64,000 nucleotides of DNA from DATHTC01 sp963746805 (GTDB lineage Bacteria; Actinomycetota; Thermoleophilia; Gaiellales; Gaiellaceae). Below the pieces are notes generated by a model. That model was not told the DNA's origin. It saw nothing but the letters and a program-made list of their open reading frames with translations, and did no database searches. Below, piece by piece: positions 1 to 8,171 of this stretch. The position numbers were made by a program, and so were the translations under genes. The stretch covers positions 62,001-126,000 of the forward strand of contig CAVVCQ010000008.1 in NCBI GenBank assembly GCA_963746805.1, in the 5' to 3' direction. The first letter of the stretch is position 1. Each line of letters starts with the position of its first letter.

Positions 1-1
1 C

Positions 2-446
2 GACTTCCCGCGCCCGGACGAGTTCGCGAAGGAGGGCGCCGTCGGGCTCCTCTACTTCGTCCGCCGCTACTGCGGGAAGATCCTCTACGAGCTCGAGTTC
101 CACGCGGCCGACGACCCGACGACGATGCGGCAGCCGCTACGTCGAGATCCTCGGGGACGCGCTCAAGATCAACCCGTCGCCGACGGACTACCTCGGCGAC
201 ATCGACGCCGGCTTCTACGTCTCCTCGTACCTGCGCTCGTGGGCGTTCGAGTCGCAGCTCCGCGAGCACCTGCGTCAGGAGTACGGCAACGCCTGGTTCG
301 CGCAGCGCGAGGCCGGCTCGCTCCTCCGCGAGCTGTGGTCGCTCGGCCAGAAGCCGACTGCGGAGGAGCTGCTCGAGGACGTGACCGGCGCGACCCTCGA
401 GATGGAAGCCGTCGCGGACCGGATCCGCGAGACGCTGCGGGCCTAG
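2..446 (+). CDS. Peptidase M3-like protein, C-terminal part, frameshifted
   Basis: This is the 3' end of a gene that enters from the left edge. The frame first reads a helical stretch (FAKEGAVGLLYFVRRYCGKI), then after a break near 127-134 continues in another frame with YLRSWAFESQLREHL and ELWSLGQKPTAEELL and stops at 444-446. That tail, with its aromatic-rich YLRxW segment and a late LWSxGQ motif, resembles the C-terminal helical domain of M3-type metallopeptidases (oligoendopeptidase-like). The HExxH zinc site would lie upstream and is not visible, so catalytic status cannot be judged. One extra or missing base restores a single frame. The stop overlaps the stop of the convergent transporter gene by a few bases. 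Confidence 0.55.
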   Translation, partial: TSRARTSSRRRAPSGSSTSSAATAGRSSTSSSSTRPTTRRRCGSRYVEILGDALKINPSPTDYLGDIDAGFYVSSYLRSWAFESQLREHLRQEYGNAWFAQREAGSLLRELWSLGQKPTAEELLEDVTGATLEMEAVADRIRETLRA

Positions 447-1687
447 GATCTCGCCAGCGCGGGCTCCGCGACGGCGCCGACGTGCGCGCGCGCCGCGTGC
501 CAGTACAGAAGCGCCGCGGCGACGGCGACGCCCGCGACGAGCGCCCACATCGCCATGTCGCCCCAGGCCTCGCGGACGGTGAGACCGACCGCCGGCGCGA
601 GCGCGTTGCCGACCCAGGCCGCCGCGGTCGCGACGCCGACGTAGAGGCCGAGCGCACCCGGTGGGGCCAGCCGCGACACGATCACCTCCGACGCCGGCGC
701 CCACAGCATCTCGCCGACGACGCTGACGGCGACGATCGCCGCCACGACCGGCAGCGCCGCCGAGACCGACAGCACGAGGAACGGCAGGCCTGCGAGCAGC
801 ATCGCGAGCGCGAGCTTCGGCGCGAGCGGGATCCGGCTCGACCAGCGTGTGATCCGCAGCTGCAGGAACACGACGAGGACCGGGTTCAGCGCGAAGATCG
901 GGCCCCACAACGCGGGCGAGAGCCCGTGCGTCTGCGTCAGCGCCACCGGCAGGAGCGTCACGAACGCGCTGACGACGAAGTACGCGCCGACGGCCGCGGT
1001 CGCCGCGGCGAGGAACGGGCGGTCGCGGAGGACGAGGCCGAGCCCGGCGCGCGCCGCGGCCTCCCCGTCCGGCCGCGGCGCGCGCCGGAGCCGCAGCGAC
1101 GCCCACAGCGAGCAGGCGAACAGCGCCCAGATGCCGAGGCCGAAGGCGCGCCACGAGACGGCCACGAGGCCGGCGGCGGCGATCGGCCCGACCGCGAAGC
1201 CGACGTTCTGGACGACGCGGAACGCGCCGAAGGCCTGCTCGACGCGCTCGGGCGGCGAGAGGTCGACGAGGAGCGCGCGCTGCGTCGCTCCGCGCAGAGG
1301 CTGGGCGAACGCGATGACGCACGCGGCCGAGTAGGCGGCGGCGACGGGCGGGGACGGCACGAGCAGGACAGACGCGCCGGCGAGCTGCAGCAGCGCGGCG
1401 GCGACGATCACGGGCCGCCGCCCCACACGGTCCGAGGCGGGGCCGCCGACGAGCGCGCCGATCACCGCCGAGGCGCCCGAGGCGCCGAGCGCGAGGCCGA
1501 CCTGCTGCGGCGCCGCGCCGAGCGCGTCGATCGCCCACACCGCGACGAAGGCGAAGAAGGCTGCCTGCGCGAGGAAGTTCGCCCCGATCGCGAGCAGCAC
1601 CGGCCGGAGGACCGGGTCGATGTCGTCGCCGAAGAGCCTGCGCGCGGTCACCGGGGCGACGATGCCCGCCGCGAGCCATAACCGCAA
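443..1687 (-). CDS. MFS transporter, drug-efflux type
   Basis: A hydrophobic protein of about 414 residues with roughly 12 membrane segments, the normal length for a major facilitator superfamily permease. The loop between helices 2 and 3 carries the MFS signature as GGPASDRVGRRPVIV. The long frame starts at TTG 1687; a GTG at 1651 is a reasonable alternative because the first 12 residues are not obviously membrane-related. It is divergently arranged with the LysR regulator only 34 bases away, a layout in which the regulator usually controls the exporter. The substrate cannot be read from sequence; proton-driven efflux of a small molecule is the family expectation. Confidence 0.8.
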   Translation of the reverse strand: MRLWLAAGIVAPVTARRLFGDDIDPVLRPVLLAIGANFLAQAAFFAFVAVWAIDALGAAPQQVGLALGASGASAVIGALVGGPASDRVGRRPVIVAAALLQLAGASVLLVPSPPVAAAYSAACVIAFAQPLRGATQRALLVDLSPPERVEQAFGAFRVVQNVGFAVGPIAAAGLVAVSWRAFGLGIWALFACSLWASLRLRRAPRPDGEAAARAGLGLVLRDRPFLAAATAAVGAYFVVSAFVTLLPVALTQTHGLSPALWGPIFALNPVLVVFLQLRITRWSSRIPLAPKLALAMLLAGLPFLVLSVSAALPVVAAIVAVSVVGEMLWAPASEVIVSRLAPPGALGLYVGVATAAAWVGNALAPAVGLTVREAWGDMAMWALVAGVAVAAALLYWHAARAHVGAVAEPALARS

Positions 1688-1709
1688 TGACGATTACTCA
1701 GCCGTCCTC

Positions 1710-1715
1710 TACATT
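1710..1715 (+). promoter_or_regulatory. -10 box of the LysR gene
   Basis: TACATT lies six bases before the ATG at 1722 and there is no Shine-Dalgarno sequence, so transcription would begin at or beside the start codon. This fixes the start and suggests a leaderless message. The 34-base divergent gap must also hold the operator. Confidence 0.5.
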
Positions 1716-1721
1716 TCGCTC

Positions 1722-2615
1722 ATGCTCGATCCGCGCCGCATGCAGGTGCTCCGCGAGGTCGCCGAGCGCGGCTCGTTCTCGGCCGCAGCGCGCGCGCTCC
1801 ACCTCACTCAGCCCGCGGTCTCCCGCGCAGTCGCGAAGCTCGAGCGAGAGGCGGGAACGCGCCTGCTGGAGCGGACGTCACGCGGCATCCGCCTCACGGA
1901 GGCCGGCGAGCTCGTGGTCGCACGAGCCGCGGCGATCGCGGGCCACCTGACCGCGGCGGACCGCGACCTCGAGGCCGTCCGAGGACTCCGAGCGGGGAGC
2001 GTCCGCGTCGGGGCGTTCCCGCACGCCGGCGCGTCGCTCGTCGTGCCCGCGGCGGCGGCGCTCACGCAGCGCCACCCCGGCGTGCAGGTCACGTTCCGCG
2101 ACGTCTCCTCGGCCGAGGGACTCCGCCTCGTCGCGGCCGGCGAACTCGACGTCGCCGTGGTCTTCCGCGGCCGCCTCGACGCCGTCCCGGCGGACGGGCT
2201 CGTGCGGACGCACCTCCTCGACGACCCGATGCTCGTCGCGCTCCCCGCCTCGCACCGGCTGGCGTCGCGCCGGAGCGTCGCGCTCGAGGAGCTGCGGGAC
2301 GAGCGCTGGATCCACGGGACGCAGCACGCCGTGTCGGGCCTGATCCTGCGCGCCTGCCGTGACGCCGGGTTCGAGCCGCGCGTCGTCGCGCAGACCGACC
2401 ACGCCCCCATCTCGCACGGGCTCGTCGCCGCCGGGGTGGGCGTGACGCTCGTCCCCGGACTGGCGCTGCCGACACTCCGCCCCGACGTGATCGCACGGCC
2501 GGTGCGCGGCGGAGGGCCCGTCCGCGTCGTCGAGGCGGTCGCGCTCGACGAGCGGCCGCGGCCGCCCGCCACCGAGGCGCTGCTCGAGGCGCTCGTGGGC
2601 GCCGGGCGGGGCTAG
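1722..2615 (+). CDS. LysR-family transcriptional regulator
   Basis: A 297-residue protein with the standard LysR layout. The N-terminal winged helix-turn-helix reads LREVAERGSFSAAARALHLT followed by QPAVSRAVAKLEREAG, and a substrate-binding domain of the periplasmic-binding-protein type fills residues 90-295. The start at 1722 is chosen because the helix-turn-helix begins at once and a -10 box sits six bases upstream; the frame is open further upstream without any domain. The gene diverges from an MFS exporter, which it probably regulates in response to an unknown ligand. Its stop overlaps the stop of the convergent ferritin gene. Confidence 0.88.
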   Translation: MLDPRRMQVLREVAERGSFSAAARALHLTQPAVSRAVAKLEREAGTRLLERTSRGIRLTEAGELVVARAAAIAGHLTAADRDLEAVRGLRAGSVRVGAFPHAGASLVVPAAAALTQRHPGVQVTFRDVSSAEGLRLVAAGELDVAVVFRGRLDAVPADGLVRTHLLDDPMLVALPASHRLASRRSVALEELRDERWIHGTQHAVSGLILRACRDAGFEPRVVAQTDHAPISHGLVAAGVGVTLVPGLALPTLRPDVIARPVRGGGPVRVVEAVALDERPRPPATEALLEALVGAGRG

Positions 2616-3145
2616 AGCGCGCCGCCGGCGGCGGGCGGGGCGCTCGCCTCCGGGCCGGCCTCGTTCGTCGCCGTGCCGCGCGCGAGCGCCTCCTCGACGA
2701 GGAGGACGTTCGTCTCCCCCGCGCGCTGCACCGTGGCGAGCAGGGCGCTCATCGACGACACCTCCTCGCGCTGCTCCTCCAGGAACCAGTGCAGGAACTG
2801 CTCGCCGACGAGCTCGCCGTCGTCCCGCGCGATGCGGACGAGGCCCTTGATCTGCTCGGTCACCTCCCGCTCCTGCGCGAGCGCGAGCTCGACGGGCGCG
2901 ACGATGTCGGTGAACTCGGTCCGGGGCGCCTCGACGCCCGGGATCACCACGTCCTCGTCCGCGTCGAGGAGGTACTGGACGAGCATCATCGCGTGGTTCC
3001 GCTCCTCGAGCGCCTGGCGGTAGAAGTGCGCCGCCAGGTTCGGCAGGGTCTGCACGTCGTAGTGGACGGCGATCGCGATGTACTGCTGCGAGGCCGCGAA
3101 CTCGTGCGCGACCTGCTCGTTGACGGCGTCCCCGAACCGGCTCAT
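2612..3145 (-). CDS. Ferritin, BfrB-like, haem-free
   Basis: About 177 residues of four-helix ferritin. Di-iron ferroxidase residues are visible in order: the helix-A Glu/Tyr region (HEFAASQQYIAIAVHYD), the helix-B EERNHAMM motif giving Glu and His, and the later FLHWFLEEQREE helix. The sequence closely follows mycobacterial BfrB, a true ferritin despite its name, so it should form a 24-subunit shell that oxidises and stores iron. The C-terminal tail is Ala/Pro/Gly-rich. The start at 3145 (MSRFGD) is preferred to an ATG eight codons earlier because a TAGAGT -10 box lies seven bases before it. Confidence 0.92.
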   Translation of the reverse strand: MSRFGDAVNEQVAHEFAASQQYIAIAVHYDVQTLPNLAAHFYRQALEERNHAMMLVQYLLDADEDVVIPGVEAPRTEFTDIVAPVELALAQEREVTEQIKGLVRIARDDGELVGEQFLHWFLEEQREEVSSMSALLATVQRAGETNVLLVEEALARGTATNEAGPEASAPPAAGGAL

Positions 3146-3152
3146 CGCGCGG

Positions 3153-3158
3153 ACTCTA
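3153..3158 (-). promoter_or_regulatory. -10 box of the ferritin gene
   Basis: Minus-strand TAGAGT followed by seven bases and then ATG at 3145. There is no ribosome-binding site, so the transcript is probably leaderless. No iron box could be recognised by eye. Confidence 0.5.
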
Positions 3159-3183
3159 TTGGACTCCATGGCACGATACGCCC

Positions 3184-3702
3184 GTGCAGCGGACGCTCGC
3201 GGCGTGGCTCGTCGCGCTCCCGGCGGCGGCGGGGGGCGTTCTCGCCGCCCACGCCGCGGCGTACGGGCTCATCGGCGGCGACGCCGATGCCGCGCACGGC
3301 TATCTGCCGCTCGCCGAGGCCTCGGTCTGCGCGCTGCTCGCGCTCGGGCTCGTCGCGGCGGCGCTCGCGGCGAGGGCCGGAGCGCCGGCGCGGCCCCAAG
3401 CGCTCGCCTTCGCGCTCGCGCCCCCGCTCGCGTTCCTCCTGCAGGAGACGGCCGAGCGCAGCTTCGCGCTGCCGCTCGAGCCAGTAGTGCTGCTCGGCCT
3501 CGCGTTGCAGCTCCCGTTCGCGGCGCTCGCCTACCTCGCGGCGCGGCTCCTGCTCCGTGCCGCGGCCGCGCTCGCCCCCGCGCCTCGCCCTCGGGTCCGC
3601 CCTGCCCGGCCGGTGCACGCGAGGCCGTCGTTCGCAGCGCCCAGGGCTGCCCTCCTGCTCGCGCGCCACGGCCGTGGGCCGCCCCTCTCGACCGCGTCCT
3701 GA
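3184..3702 (+). CDS. Small integral membrane protein, unknown
   Basis: A 172-residue protein starting at GTG. About four hydrophobic helices span residues 5-30, 45-65, 75-90 and 100-130, and a basic, proline-rich tail extends into the cytoplasm (PRPRVRPARPVHARP). I do not recognise a family. It precedes the cupredoxin-like gene by 45 bases on the same strand and might be cotranscribed with it. The bases before its start (TGGCACGATAC then GCCCGTGC) match almost exactly those before another small GTG-start gene at 57450, which supports this start. Confidence 0.6.
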   Translation: MQRTLAAWLVALPAAAGGVLAAHAAAYGLIGGDADAAHGYLPLAEASVCALLALGLVAAALAARAGAPARPQALAFALAPPLAFLLQETAERSFALPLEPVVLLGLALQLPFAALAYLAARLLLRAAAALAPAPRPRVRPARPVHARPSFAAPRAALLLARHGRGPPLSTAS

Positions 3703-3747
3703 GACCGGTTCGAGCGCGGGCCCGTGCCCGCCGAGAGGAGGCAGTTC

Positions 3748-4257
3748 ATGAACATGCGTGACAGACGACTCTGGGTGATCGTCGCCGCCGTGGCCGCGGT
3801 GATCGTCCTGTTCTTCCTGCTGCGCCCGTCCGATGACGACGAGGCCGCGACGACCACGGCCGCAACGACCACGGAAGGGACCACGACCGCGCCGTCCGAG
3901 ACCACGACCGTGACCGAGACGCTGACGGAGACGGCGCCGGGCGTGACGGTGACCGAGGAACAGCCGGCCGAGACGGCGCCCGCCGAGCCCGACGCGCAGC
4001 GCTTCACCGCCAGGGTCGAGGGCGGGACGGTCGTCGGTGGGCTCCAGCGCTGGGAGGTCGCGCAGGGCGACGACGTCCGGATCGTCGTCCGCTCCGACGT
4101 GGACGACGAGATCCATCTGCACGGCTACGACATCGAGAAGCCGGTCGGCCCGGGTCGGCCCGCGATCTTCGCCTTTGGCGCAACGATCCCGGGACGCTTC
4201 GAGCTCGAGTCGCACGAGGCCGGCGGCCAGATCGCGCAACTCGACGTCCAGCCGTGA
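3748..4257 (+). CDS. Membrane-anchored cupredoxin-like protein
   Basis: About 170 residues. One N-terminal transmembrane anchor (residues 6-24) is followed by a long Thr/Glu-rich low-complexity linker and a beta-sandwich domain of about 90 residues resembling cupredoxins (DVRIVVRSDVDDEIHLHGYD, ending with FELESHEAGGQIAQLDV). His residues of the HLHGYD and ESHE motifs could bind metal, but the usual copper Cys is absent, so a blue-copper site is unlikely. The ATG at 3748 follows a good GAGAGGAGG ribosome-binding site. The stop overlaps the start of the next membrane protein (GTGA), indicating translational coupling and probably one periplasmic/membrane unit. Confidence 0.75.
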   Translation: MNMRDRRLWVIVAAVAAVIVLFFLLRPSDDDEAATTTAATTTEGTTTAPSETTTVTETLTETAPGVTVTEEQPAETAPAEPDAQRFTARVEGGTVVGGLQRWEVAQGDDVRIVVRSDVDDEIHLHGYDIEKPVGPGRPAIFAFGATIPGRFELESHEAGGQIAQLDVQP

Positions 4258-5637
4258 TCCCGACGCTCCCCCTCGCCCACGGCATCGGCGCGGTCCGCGA
4301 CCTGCCGGTGCCGCTGTGGCTCTTCTACTACGGCGCCGGCGCGGCGCTGATCGTGTCGTTCATCGCGCTCGGGGCGCTGTGGAAGCGCCCCGTGCTCGAG
4401 CGGCTGTCGGTCGGGCGTCCGCTCGGCCCGTGGGTGCAGCGCGTGGTGCTGTCGCCGGTGCCGCGCGTGATCCTCGGGGCGATCTCGGTCGGGCTCCTCG
4501 TGCTCGTGCTGCTGGCGGGCGCCTTCGGCGAATACTCGTCGGCGACGAACATCGCGCCGACGTTCGTCTACGTCGTCTTCTGGCTCGGTCTCGTCCCGAT
4601 CGTCGTGATCTTCGGCAACGTCTGGAACGTCCTGAGCCCCTGGAAGGCCGCAGCGGACGGGGCGGCATGGCTCGGCGACCGGCTCGGGGTCTCGTTCCCG
4701 GCGGCGGCGTCCTACCCCGAGCGACTCGGGCGTTGGCCGGCCGCGCTCGGGCTCTTCGCCTTCGCCACGCTCGAGCTCTGCTACCCGAACTCGGCGAGCC
4801 CGCGCGCGGTGGCGCTCGCCGTCGCGGTCTACAGCTGGGTGACGTGGGTCGGCATGGCCACGTTCGGGCGCGAGGACTGGCACCGCCGCGGGGAGGCCTT
4901 CAACGTCTACTTCGGCTTCCTCGGGCGGATCGCGCCCTTTGCGGCCGTGGATCGCGACGGGCGCCGCACCGTGATCGTGCGGCCTCCGCTGACGGGCCTC
5001 GCCGGCGCCGATTACATCCCGGGGACGGTCGCGGCCCTCTGCGTGATGCTGGGCTCGGTCGCGTTCGACGGCTTCAGCCGGACGACGTGGTGGGTCGACC
5101 GCGTCTTCGACGTCGAGAACCGCGTCACGACCCAGTCGATCCTCCTGTCCGACCTCATCACCACTGCGGTCAACCTCGCCGGGCTGATCTCCGTGATCGC
5201 GGTCGTCGCGGGCATCTACCTGCTCGCGGTGGCCGGCGCGCGCGCGGCCGCGCACCGGAAGACCGGACTCCGCTACGAGTTCGCGCTCAGCCTTGTGCCG
5301 ATCGCGCTCGCCTATGCGGTGGCGCACTACTTCTCGTCGCTCGTGTTGCAGGGCCAGTCGGTGTGGTTCATGGCCTCCGACCCGTTCGGCTTCGGCTGGG
5401 ACCTGTTCGGCACCGCCGCGTTCGAGCCCAACCTGCAGGCCATCACGCCGAACCAGGTCTGGTACGTCCAGGTGGTCGCGCTCGTGGCCGGCCACGTGCT
5501 CGGCCTCGTCCTCGCGCACGACCGCGCCGTCGCGCTCTACCGCGACCCGCGGCTCGGCGCTGCGGACGCAGTACGCGATGCTCGTGCTGATGATCGCCTA
5601 CACCGTGGGCGGTCTCTGGCTCCTTTCAAACGGCTGA
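4254..5637 (+). CDS. Multi-pass membrane protein, coupled to cupredoxin gene, frameshifted
   Basis: About 460 residues with ten or more hydrophobic helices and conserved-looking aromatic patches (PVPLWLFYYGAGAALIVS near the start, VWFMASDPFGFGWDLFG near residue 375). The frame breaks near 5556: one extra G turns the expected LRTQYAMLVLMIAYTVGGLW ending into an unrelated Arg-rich read-through, while the correct ending stops at 5635-5637. It starts inside the stop of the cupredoxin-like gene. I recognise it only as a conserved actinobacterial membrane protein type; its partner suggests metal or redox handling at the membrane, but that is inference. Confidence 0.65.
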
Positions 5638-5940
5638 CGATTCGAAAGCCGTATTCAGGGCGCCGGAGCGATCGGACGGGCGGGATCGCCGCGTGCCCCG
5701 TCCAGGGGCACAGCGCATCCCGCCCGTCACGACACGCCATGTCCTTTGAGACCAGGTTCCTGGCCGGAGCGCCCGCACCGCAGGTGCGCGCGCGCAGGCC
5801 GCACGAACCCGCCCGGCCACTGCAACGAGAGACGGCCCCTCGGCCGAAGGGCGGTTCATCCGCCCGAGAGGCCACACCCAGGCCACTCGAAGCCACTAGG
5901 GGAAGGAGGGGGCACGTGGGGGAACCATGGGTTCCCCCAC
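5638..5940 (+). other. Gene-free structured stretch, possible non-coding RNA
   Basis: About 300 bases with no convincing coding frame but strong secondary structure. A long hairpin at 5676-5727 pairs 11 bases (5676-5686 with 5717-5727), then two 2-bp steps, then GTGCCCC with GGGGCAC around a five-base loop, giving about 22 pairs with only single-base bulges. Further GC-rich inverted repeats follow between 5750 and 5880, and a perfect 11-bp hairpin closes the region at 5916-5940. I found none of the core motifs of RNase P RNA, tmRNA or SRP RNA. It may be an unassigned RNA, or a long 3' region of the upstream gene. Confidence 0.35.
5916..5940 (+). terminator. Perfect hairpin before the rhomboid gene
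   Basis: GTGGGGGAACC, loop ATG, GGTTCCCCCAC: 11 perfect pairs with a three-base loop, sitting five bases before the -10 box of the rhomboid gene. No T-run follows, as is common for terminators in high-GC actinobacteria. Confidence 0.5.
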
Positions 5941-5944
5941 GCTC

Positions 5945-5950
5945 TAGCAT
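5945..5950 (+). promoter_or_regulatory. -10 box of the rhomboid gene
   Basis: TAGCAT is followed by eight bases and the GTG at 5959, with no ribosome-binding site, consistent with a leaderless transcript starting at the GTG. Confidence 0.45.
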
Positions 5951-5958
5951 CGACCGCC

Positions 5959-6660
5959 GTGCTCCCGCTCCGCGACAACGTCCCGACACGGCGCTTTCCC
6001 GTCGTCACCCTGGCCCTGATCGTCGCGAACGTCGCCTTCTACGTCCTCGTCCAGGACGGCGGCCTGACCGCACCGCGGGGGCCGATCGACGAGTTCGCGT
6101 TCCACCCGTGCGAGGTGAACGACTCCTGCGCCGTCGTCGGCGCCGACTGGCCGCTCACCGCGATCACGTCGATGTTCATGCACGGCGGCATCGTCCACCT
6201 CGGCGGGAACATGCTGTTCCTCTGGATCTTCGGGAACAACGTGGAGGACGCCATGGGCCCGGTGCGCTTCCTCGCCTTCTACCTCCTCGGCGGCCTGGCG
6301 GCGACGGCGCTGCAGACCACCATCACGCTCGAGACCGCGAGCGAGACCGCGGCGCAGATCCCGAACCTCGGCGCGAGCGGTGCCGTCTCGGCCGTCCTCG
6401 GCGCCTACTTCGTGTTGCTGCCGAACGCGCGGGTCCTCACGCTGTTCTTCTTCGTGATCATCTTCTTCCTGCAGGAGCTGCCGGCCTGGATCTTTCTCGC
6501 CGTCTACTTCGTGCTGCAGGCGTGGGAGGCCGGCTTCCAGCTCCAGCACCCGCCCGAGGGCGGCGGCACGGCGGTCTTCGCCCACATCGGCGGGATCGCC
6601 TTCGGCGTCCTCGCCGTCCGCGTCTTCCAGTCCCGCCGTCCGCTGAGGCCACGGTATTGA
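5959..6660 (+). CDS. Rhomboid-family intramembrane serine protease
   Basis: About 233 residues with six to seven membrane helices. The catalytic serine lies in GASGAVSAVLGAYFVL (GxSG motif) and the catalytic histidine in HIGGIAFG of the last core helix. The oxyanion region HGGIVHLGGNMLFLWIFG, including the helix-2 His and Asn, is also intact. An insertion loop of about 30 residues (CEVNDSCAVVGADW) before the first core helices carries two Cys that could form a periplasmic disulfide. The GTG start at 5959 gives the usual LPLRDNVPTRRFP beginning of actinobacterial rhomboids and follows a -10 box. The substrate is unknown. Confidence 0.88.
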   Translation: MLPLRDNVPTRRFPVVTLALIVANVAFYVLVQDGGLTAPRGPIDEFAFHPCEVNDSCAVVGADWPLTAITSMFMHGGIVHLGGNMLFLWIFGNNVEDAMGPVRFLAFYLLGGLAATALQTTITLETASETAAQIPNLGASGAVSAVLGAYFVLLPNARVLTLFFFVIIFFLQELPAWIFLAVYFVLQAWEAGFQLQHPPEGGGTAVFAHIGGIAFGVLAVRVFQSRRPLRPRY

Positions 6661-6986
6661 GCTTCGACGACCACGTTCGCGCAGCCCTCGACGAGCTCCC
6701 GCCCCACCTGGCGCAGGCGCTCGAGAACCTCGCGGTCGTCGTCGAGGACGAGCATCCCGAGGATCCCGACCTGTTCGGCCTCTACGAGGGCATCCCGCTC
6801 ACCGAGCGCTCCTCCTGGGACGCCGGCACGCTGCCCGACCGGATCACGATCTACCGGCGGCCGCTCGAGGAGGAGTTCCCCGATCCCGAGGAGCTGGAGG
6901 ACGAGATCCGGATCACCGTCCTGCACGAGCTGGCCCACTACTTCGGCATCGACGAGGACCGCCTCGACGAGCTCGGGTACGCGTGA
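6657..6986 (+). CDS. Small zincin-like metallopeptidase family protein
   Basis: A 109-residue protein with the zinc-binding motif HELAHYFGIDEDRLDELGY near its C terminus, i.e. HExxH followed by a glycine and a downstream Asp, as in the compact minimal-zincin family found widely in actinobacteria and proteobacteria. The rest is an acidic helical N-terminus and a strand carrying DRITIYRRPLEEEF. It starts at TTG 6657, overlapping the rhomboid stop by four bases (TTGA), so the two are translationally coupled. The pairing with an intramembrane protease may mean both act in protein quality control, but that is inference. Confidence 0.8.
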   Translation: MSFDDHVRAALDELPPHLAQALENLAVVVEDEHPEDPDLFGLYEGIPLTERSSWDAGTLPDRITIYRRPLEEEFPDPEELEDEIRITVLHELAHYFGIDEDRLDELGYA

Positions 6987-7019
6987 ACCGAGCGTTAACG
7001 AGGGACCGGAATATCCCTC

Positions 7020-7286
7020 ATGAATCCGCGTTCTCATCGGTACATGCGCACACTCGACACGATCCACGCAGAGATCGAGCAGCTGAGCGAGGAACGCGCC
7101 GAGCTCTGGCACCGCCTGTCCGCGGGCCACAACTCGGAGACTGCGGCCGAAATCAAGCGTCTCGACGGAGTCCTCGTAGGGCTCTGGGACGAATACCGGG
7201 CCACCCGGGCCGCACTGCGGTTCGGCGACCGCACGCGCATCGTCGCGCGGGCGCGCGCCGAAGAGCGGCTCGAGCGCGCCGCCTGA
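7020..7286 (+). CDS. Small helical protein, DUF2630-like
   Basis: Up to 88 residues, very charged and wholly helical. The pattern IHAEIEQLSEERAELWHRL, then IKRLDGVLVGLWDEYRATRA resembles the DUF2630 family of short actinobacterial proteins with a two-helix coiled coil and a conserved Trp. Two ATG codons are possible (7020 and 7044); the second starts exactly at the conserved helix. No function is known for the family. A strong hairpin follows directly. Confidence 0.6.
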   Translation: MNPRSHRYMRTLDTIHAEIEQLSEERAELWHRLSAGHNSETAAEIKRLDGVLVGLWDEYRATRAALRFGDRTRIVARARAEERLERAA

Positions 7287-7301
7287 CCTCCTCTCCCCTC
7301 T

Positions 7302-7327
7302 GGACGCCCCGCACTCGCGGGGCGTCC
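7302..7327. terminator. Bidirectional terminator hairpin
   Basis: GGACGCCCCGC, loop ACTC, GCGGGGCGTCC: 11 perfect pairs between two convergent genes that end at 7286 (plus) and 7342 (minus). Its position fits termination from both sides. Confidence 0.8.
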
Positions 7328-7341
7328 GGCCGTTCGGACGA

Positions 7342-7920
7342 CTAGCGCCCCACCGAGACCGCGGCGTCCGCCCAGGCGGAGGCGGCCGAGGCGAGGGACT
7401 GGGCCGAGAGCACGCGAAGGTCGCCCGCGCCCGTGCCGAGGTTGATCTCGACGAGGTGCGCGGCCGAGCGGGCGGCCGCCTGCGCGAGCAGCGCCGCGCC
7501 GGTCGCGTCGCCGCGCACGGACGGGTCGCCGCACTCCGCGACCTCCTTCGCGAGCGCGGCTACATCGGCCGCGATCTGCGCGATCAGCAGCGGCACCTCG
7601 GCGGCGCGGGACAACGCCCGCCCGAGATCGGCGTCGCGGCCCTGTGCAGGGGCGTCGAGCAGCGCGAAGGCCGCGTTGAAGGCGTCGGCGTTCTCCTGGG
7701 CGAGCGGCGCCGCCCGGCGACGGAGATGCTCGGCCTGCGCGATCGCGCCGTCCGCCTCCGGCCAGCCGTCGCGCGACCGACGCGCCGCCATCCCGGTCAG
7801 CGCGGCCGCCATCGCCACGACGACGCCCGAGACGAACCCGCTCGCCGGCGCAGGCGAATCGTCGGCGATCGCGTCGAGGAGCTCGTCGAGCCGGGTCTCG
7901 CAGAGTGGTGGTCGGCTCAC
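7342..7920 (-). CDS. Cyclodeaminase/cyclohydrolase family protein (FchA/FTCD-C type)
   Basis: A 192-residue all-helical protein of the formimidoyl-tetrahydrofolate cyclodeaminase fold. The N-terminal pattern APASGFVSGVVVAMAAALTG matches the glycine/alanine-rich folate-binding loop and first helix, and FNAAFALLDAP and NLGTGAGDLRV resemble later conserved parts. The family converts 5-formimino-THF to methenyl-THF and ammonia, or acts in one-carbon interconversion. The usual PAPGGGS loop is changed to PAPASGF, so activity is uncertain. The GTG start at 7920 overlaps the stop of the preceding small gene (TGA/GTG), placing it at the end of the sigma-factor operon. Confidence 0.7.
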   Translation of the reverse strand: MSRPPLCETRLDELLDAIADDSPAPASGFVSGVVVAMAAALTGMAARRSRDGWPEADGAIAQAEHLRRRAAPLAQENADAFNAAFALLDAPAQGRDADLGRALSRAAEVPLLIAQIAADVAALAKEVAECGDPSVRGDATGAALLAQAAARSAAHLVEINLGTGAGDLRVLSAQSLASAASAWADAAVSVGR

Positions 7921-8171
7921 TCGTGCTCCAGGCGCGAGCGAACCTGATCGACGAGACGGCGCTCCGGCTCGTAGCCCTCGGTCTCGAGTGCGGCGTTCAG
8001 GTCGGCGACGAGCCGCTCCCGGAACGTTGCATCGGCCTCGGCGCGGGCGATGATCTCGTCGACCTGGGCACGAAGGAGCGGCAGGTCCTGCGCGGCCTTG
8101 ACCCACGCCTCTGGCGCCGGCGGCAATGCCGCCAACAGCCGTCCCAACCGCTCTTCGTCGTATCCGCTCAT
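7917..8171 (-). CDS. Small acidic protein downstream of ECF sigma factor
   Basis: An 84-residue, mainly helical, soluble protein (MSGYDEERLGRLLAALPPAP at the start; acidic and Arg-rich). There is no transmembrane segment and no zinc-binding anti-sigma motif (HxxxCxxC), so it is not a classical anti-sigma factor. Its start overlaps the sigma-factor stop (ATGA), and its stop overlaps the start of the cyclodeaminase gene. The middle part (PEAWVKAAQDLPLLRAQVDE) resembles small hypothetical proteins that follow sigma factors in actinobacteria. A regulatory partner role for the sigma factor is plausible but unproven. Confidence 0.6.
   Translation of the reverse strand: MSGYDEERLGRLLAALPPAPEAWVKAAQDLPLLRAQVDEIIARAEADATFRERLVADLNAALETEGYEPERRLVDQVRSRLEHE

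Noticed and set aside
125..1681. A 518-residue plus-strand reading frame rich in Arg/Asp/Glu
   Set aside because: It is the antisense shadow of the MFS transporter in GC-rich DNA; composition is shadow-like and no domain is visible, except its first residues, which belong to the peptidase-like gene before the frame break.
5638..5940. Cobalamin riboswitch, RNase P RNA or tmRNA
   Set aside because: A GCCACT...GGGGAAGG stretch and a CCAGG...CCTGG stretch recall parts of a cobalamin riboswitch, but the order is wrong and the B12 box is missing; core motifs of RNase P and tmRNA are absent.
4254..6986. A 910-residue continuous frame joining the membrane protein to the metallopeptidase
   Set aside because: After the break near 5556 it reads antisense-like Arg/Pro-rich sequence through the non-coding stretch and the rhomboid gene; the true ends of the separate genes are clear in other frames.
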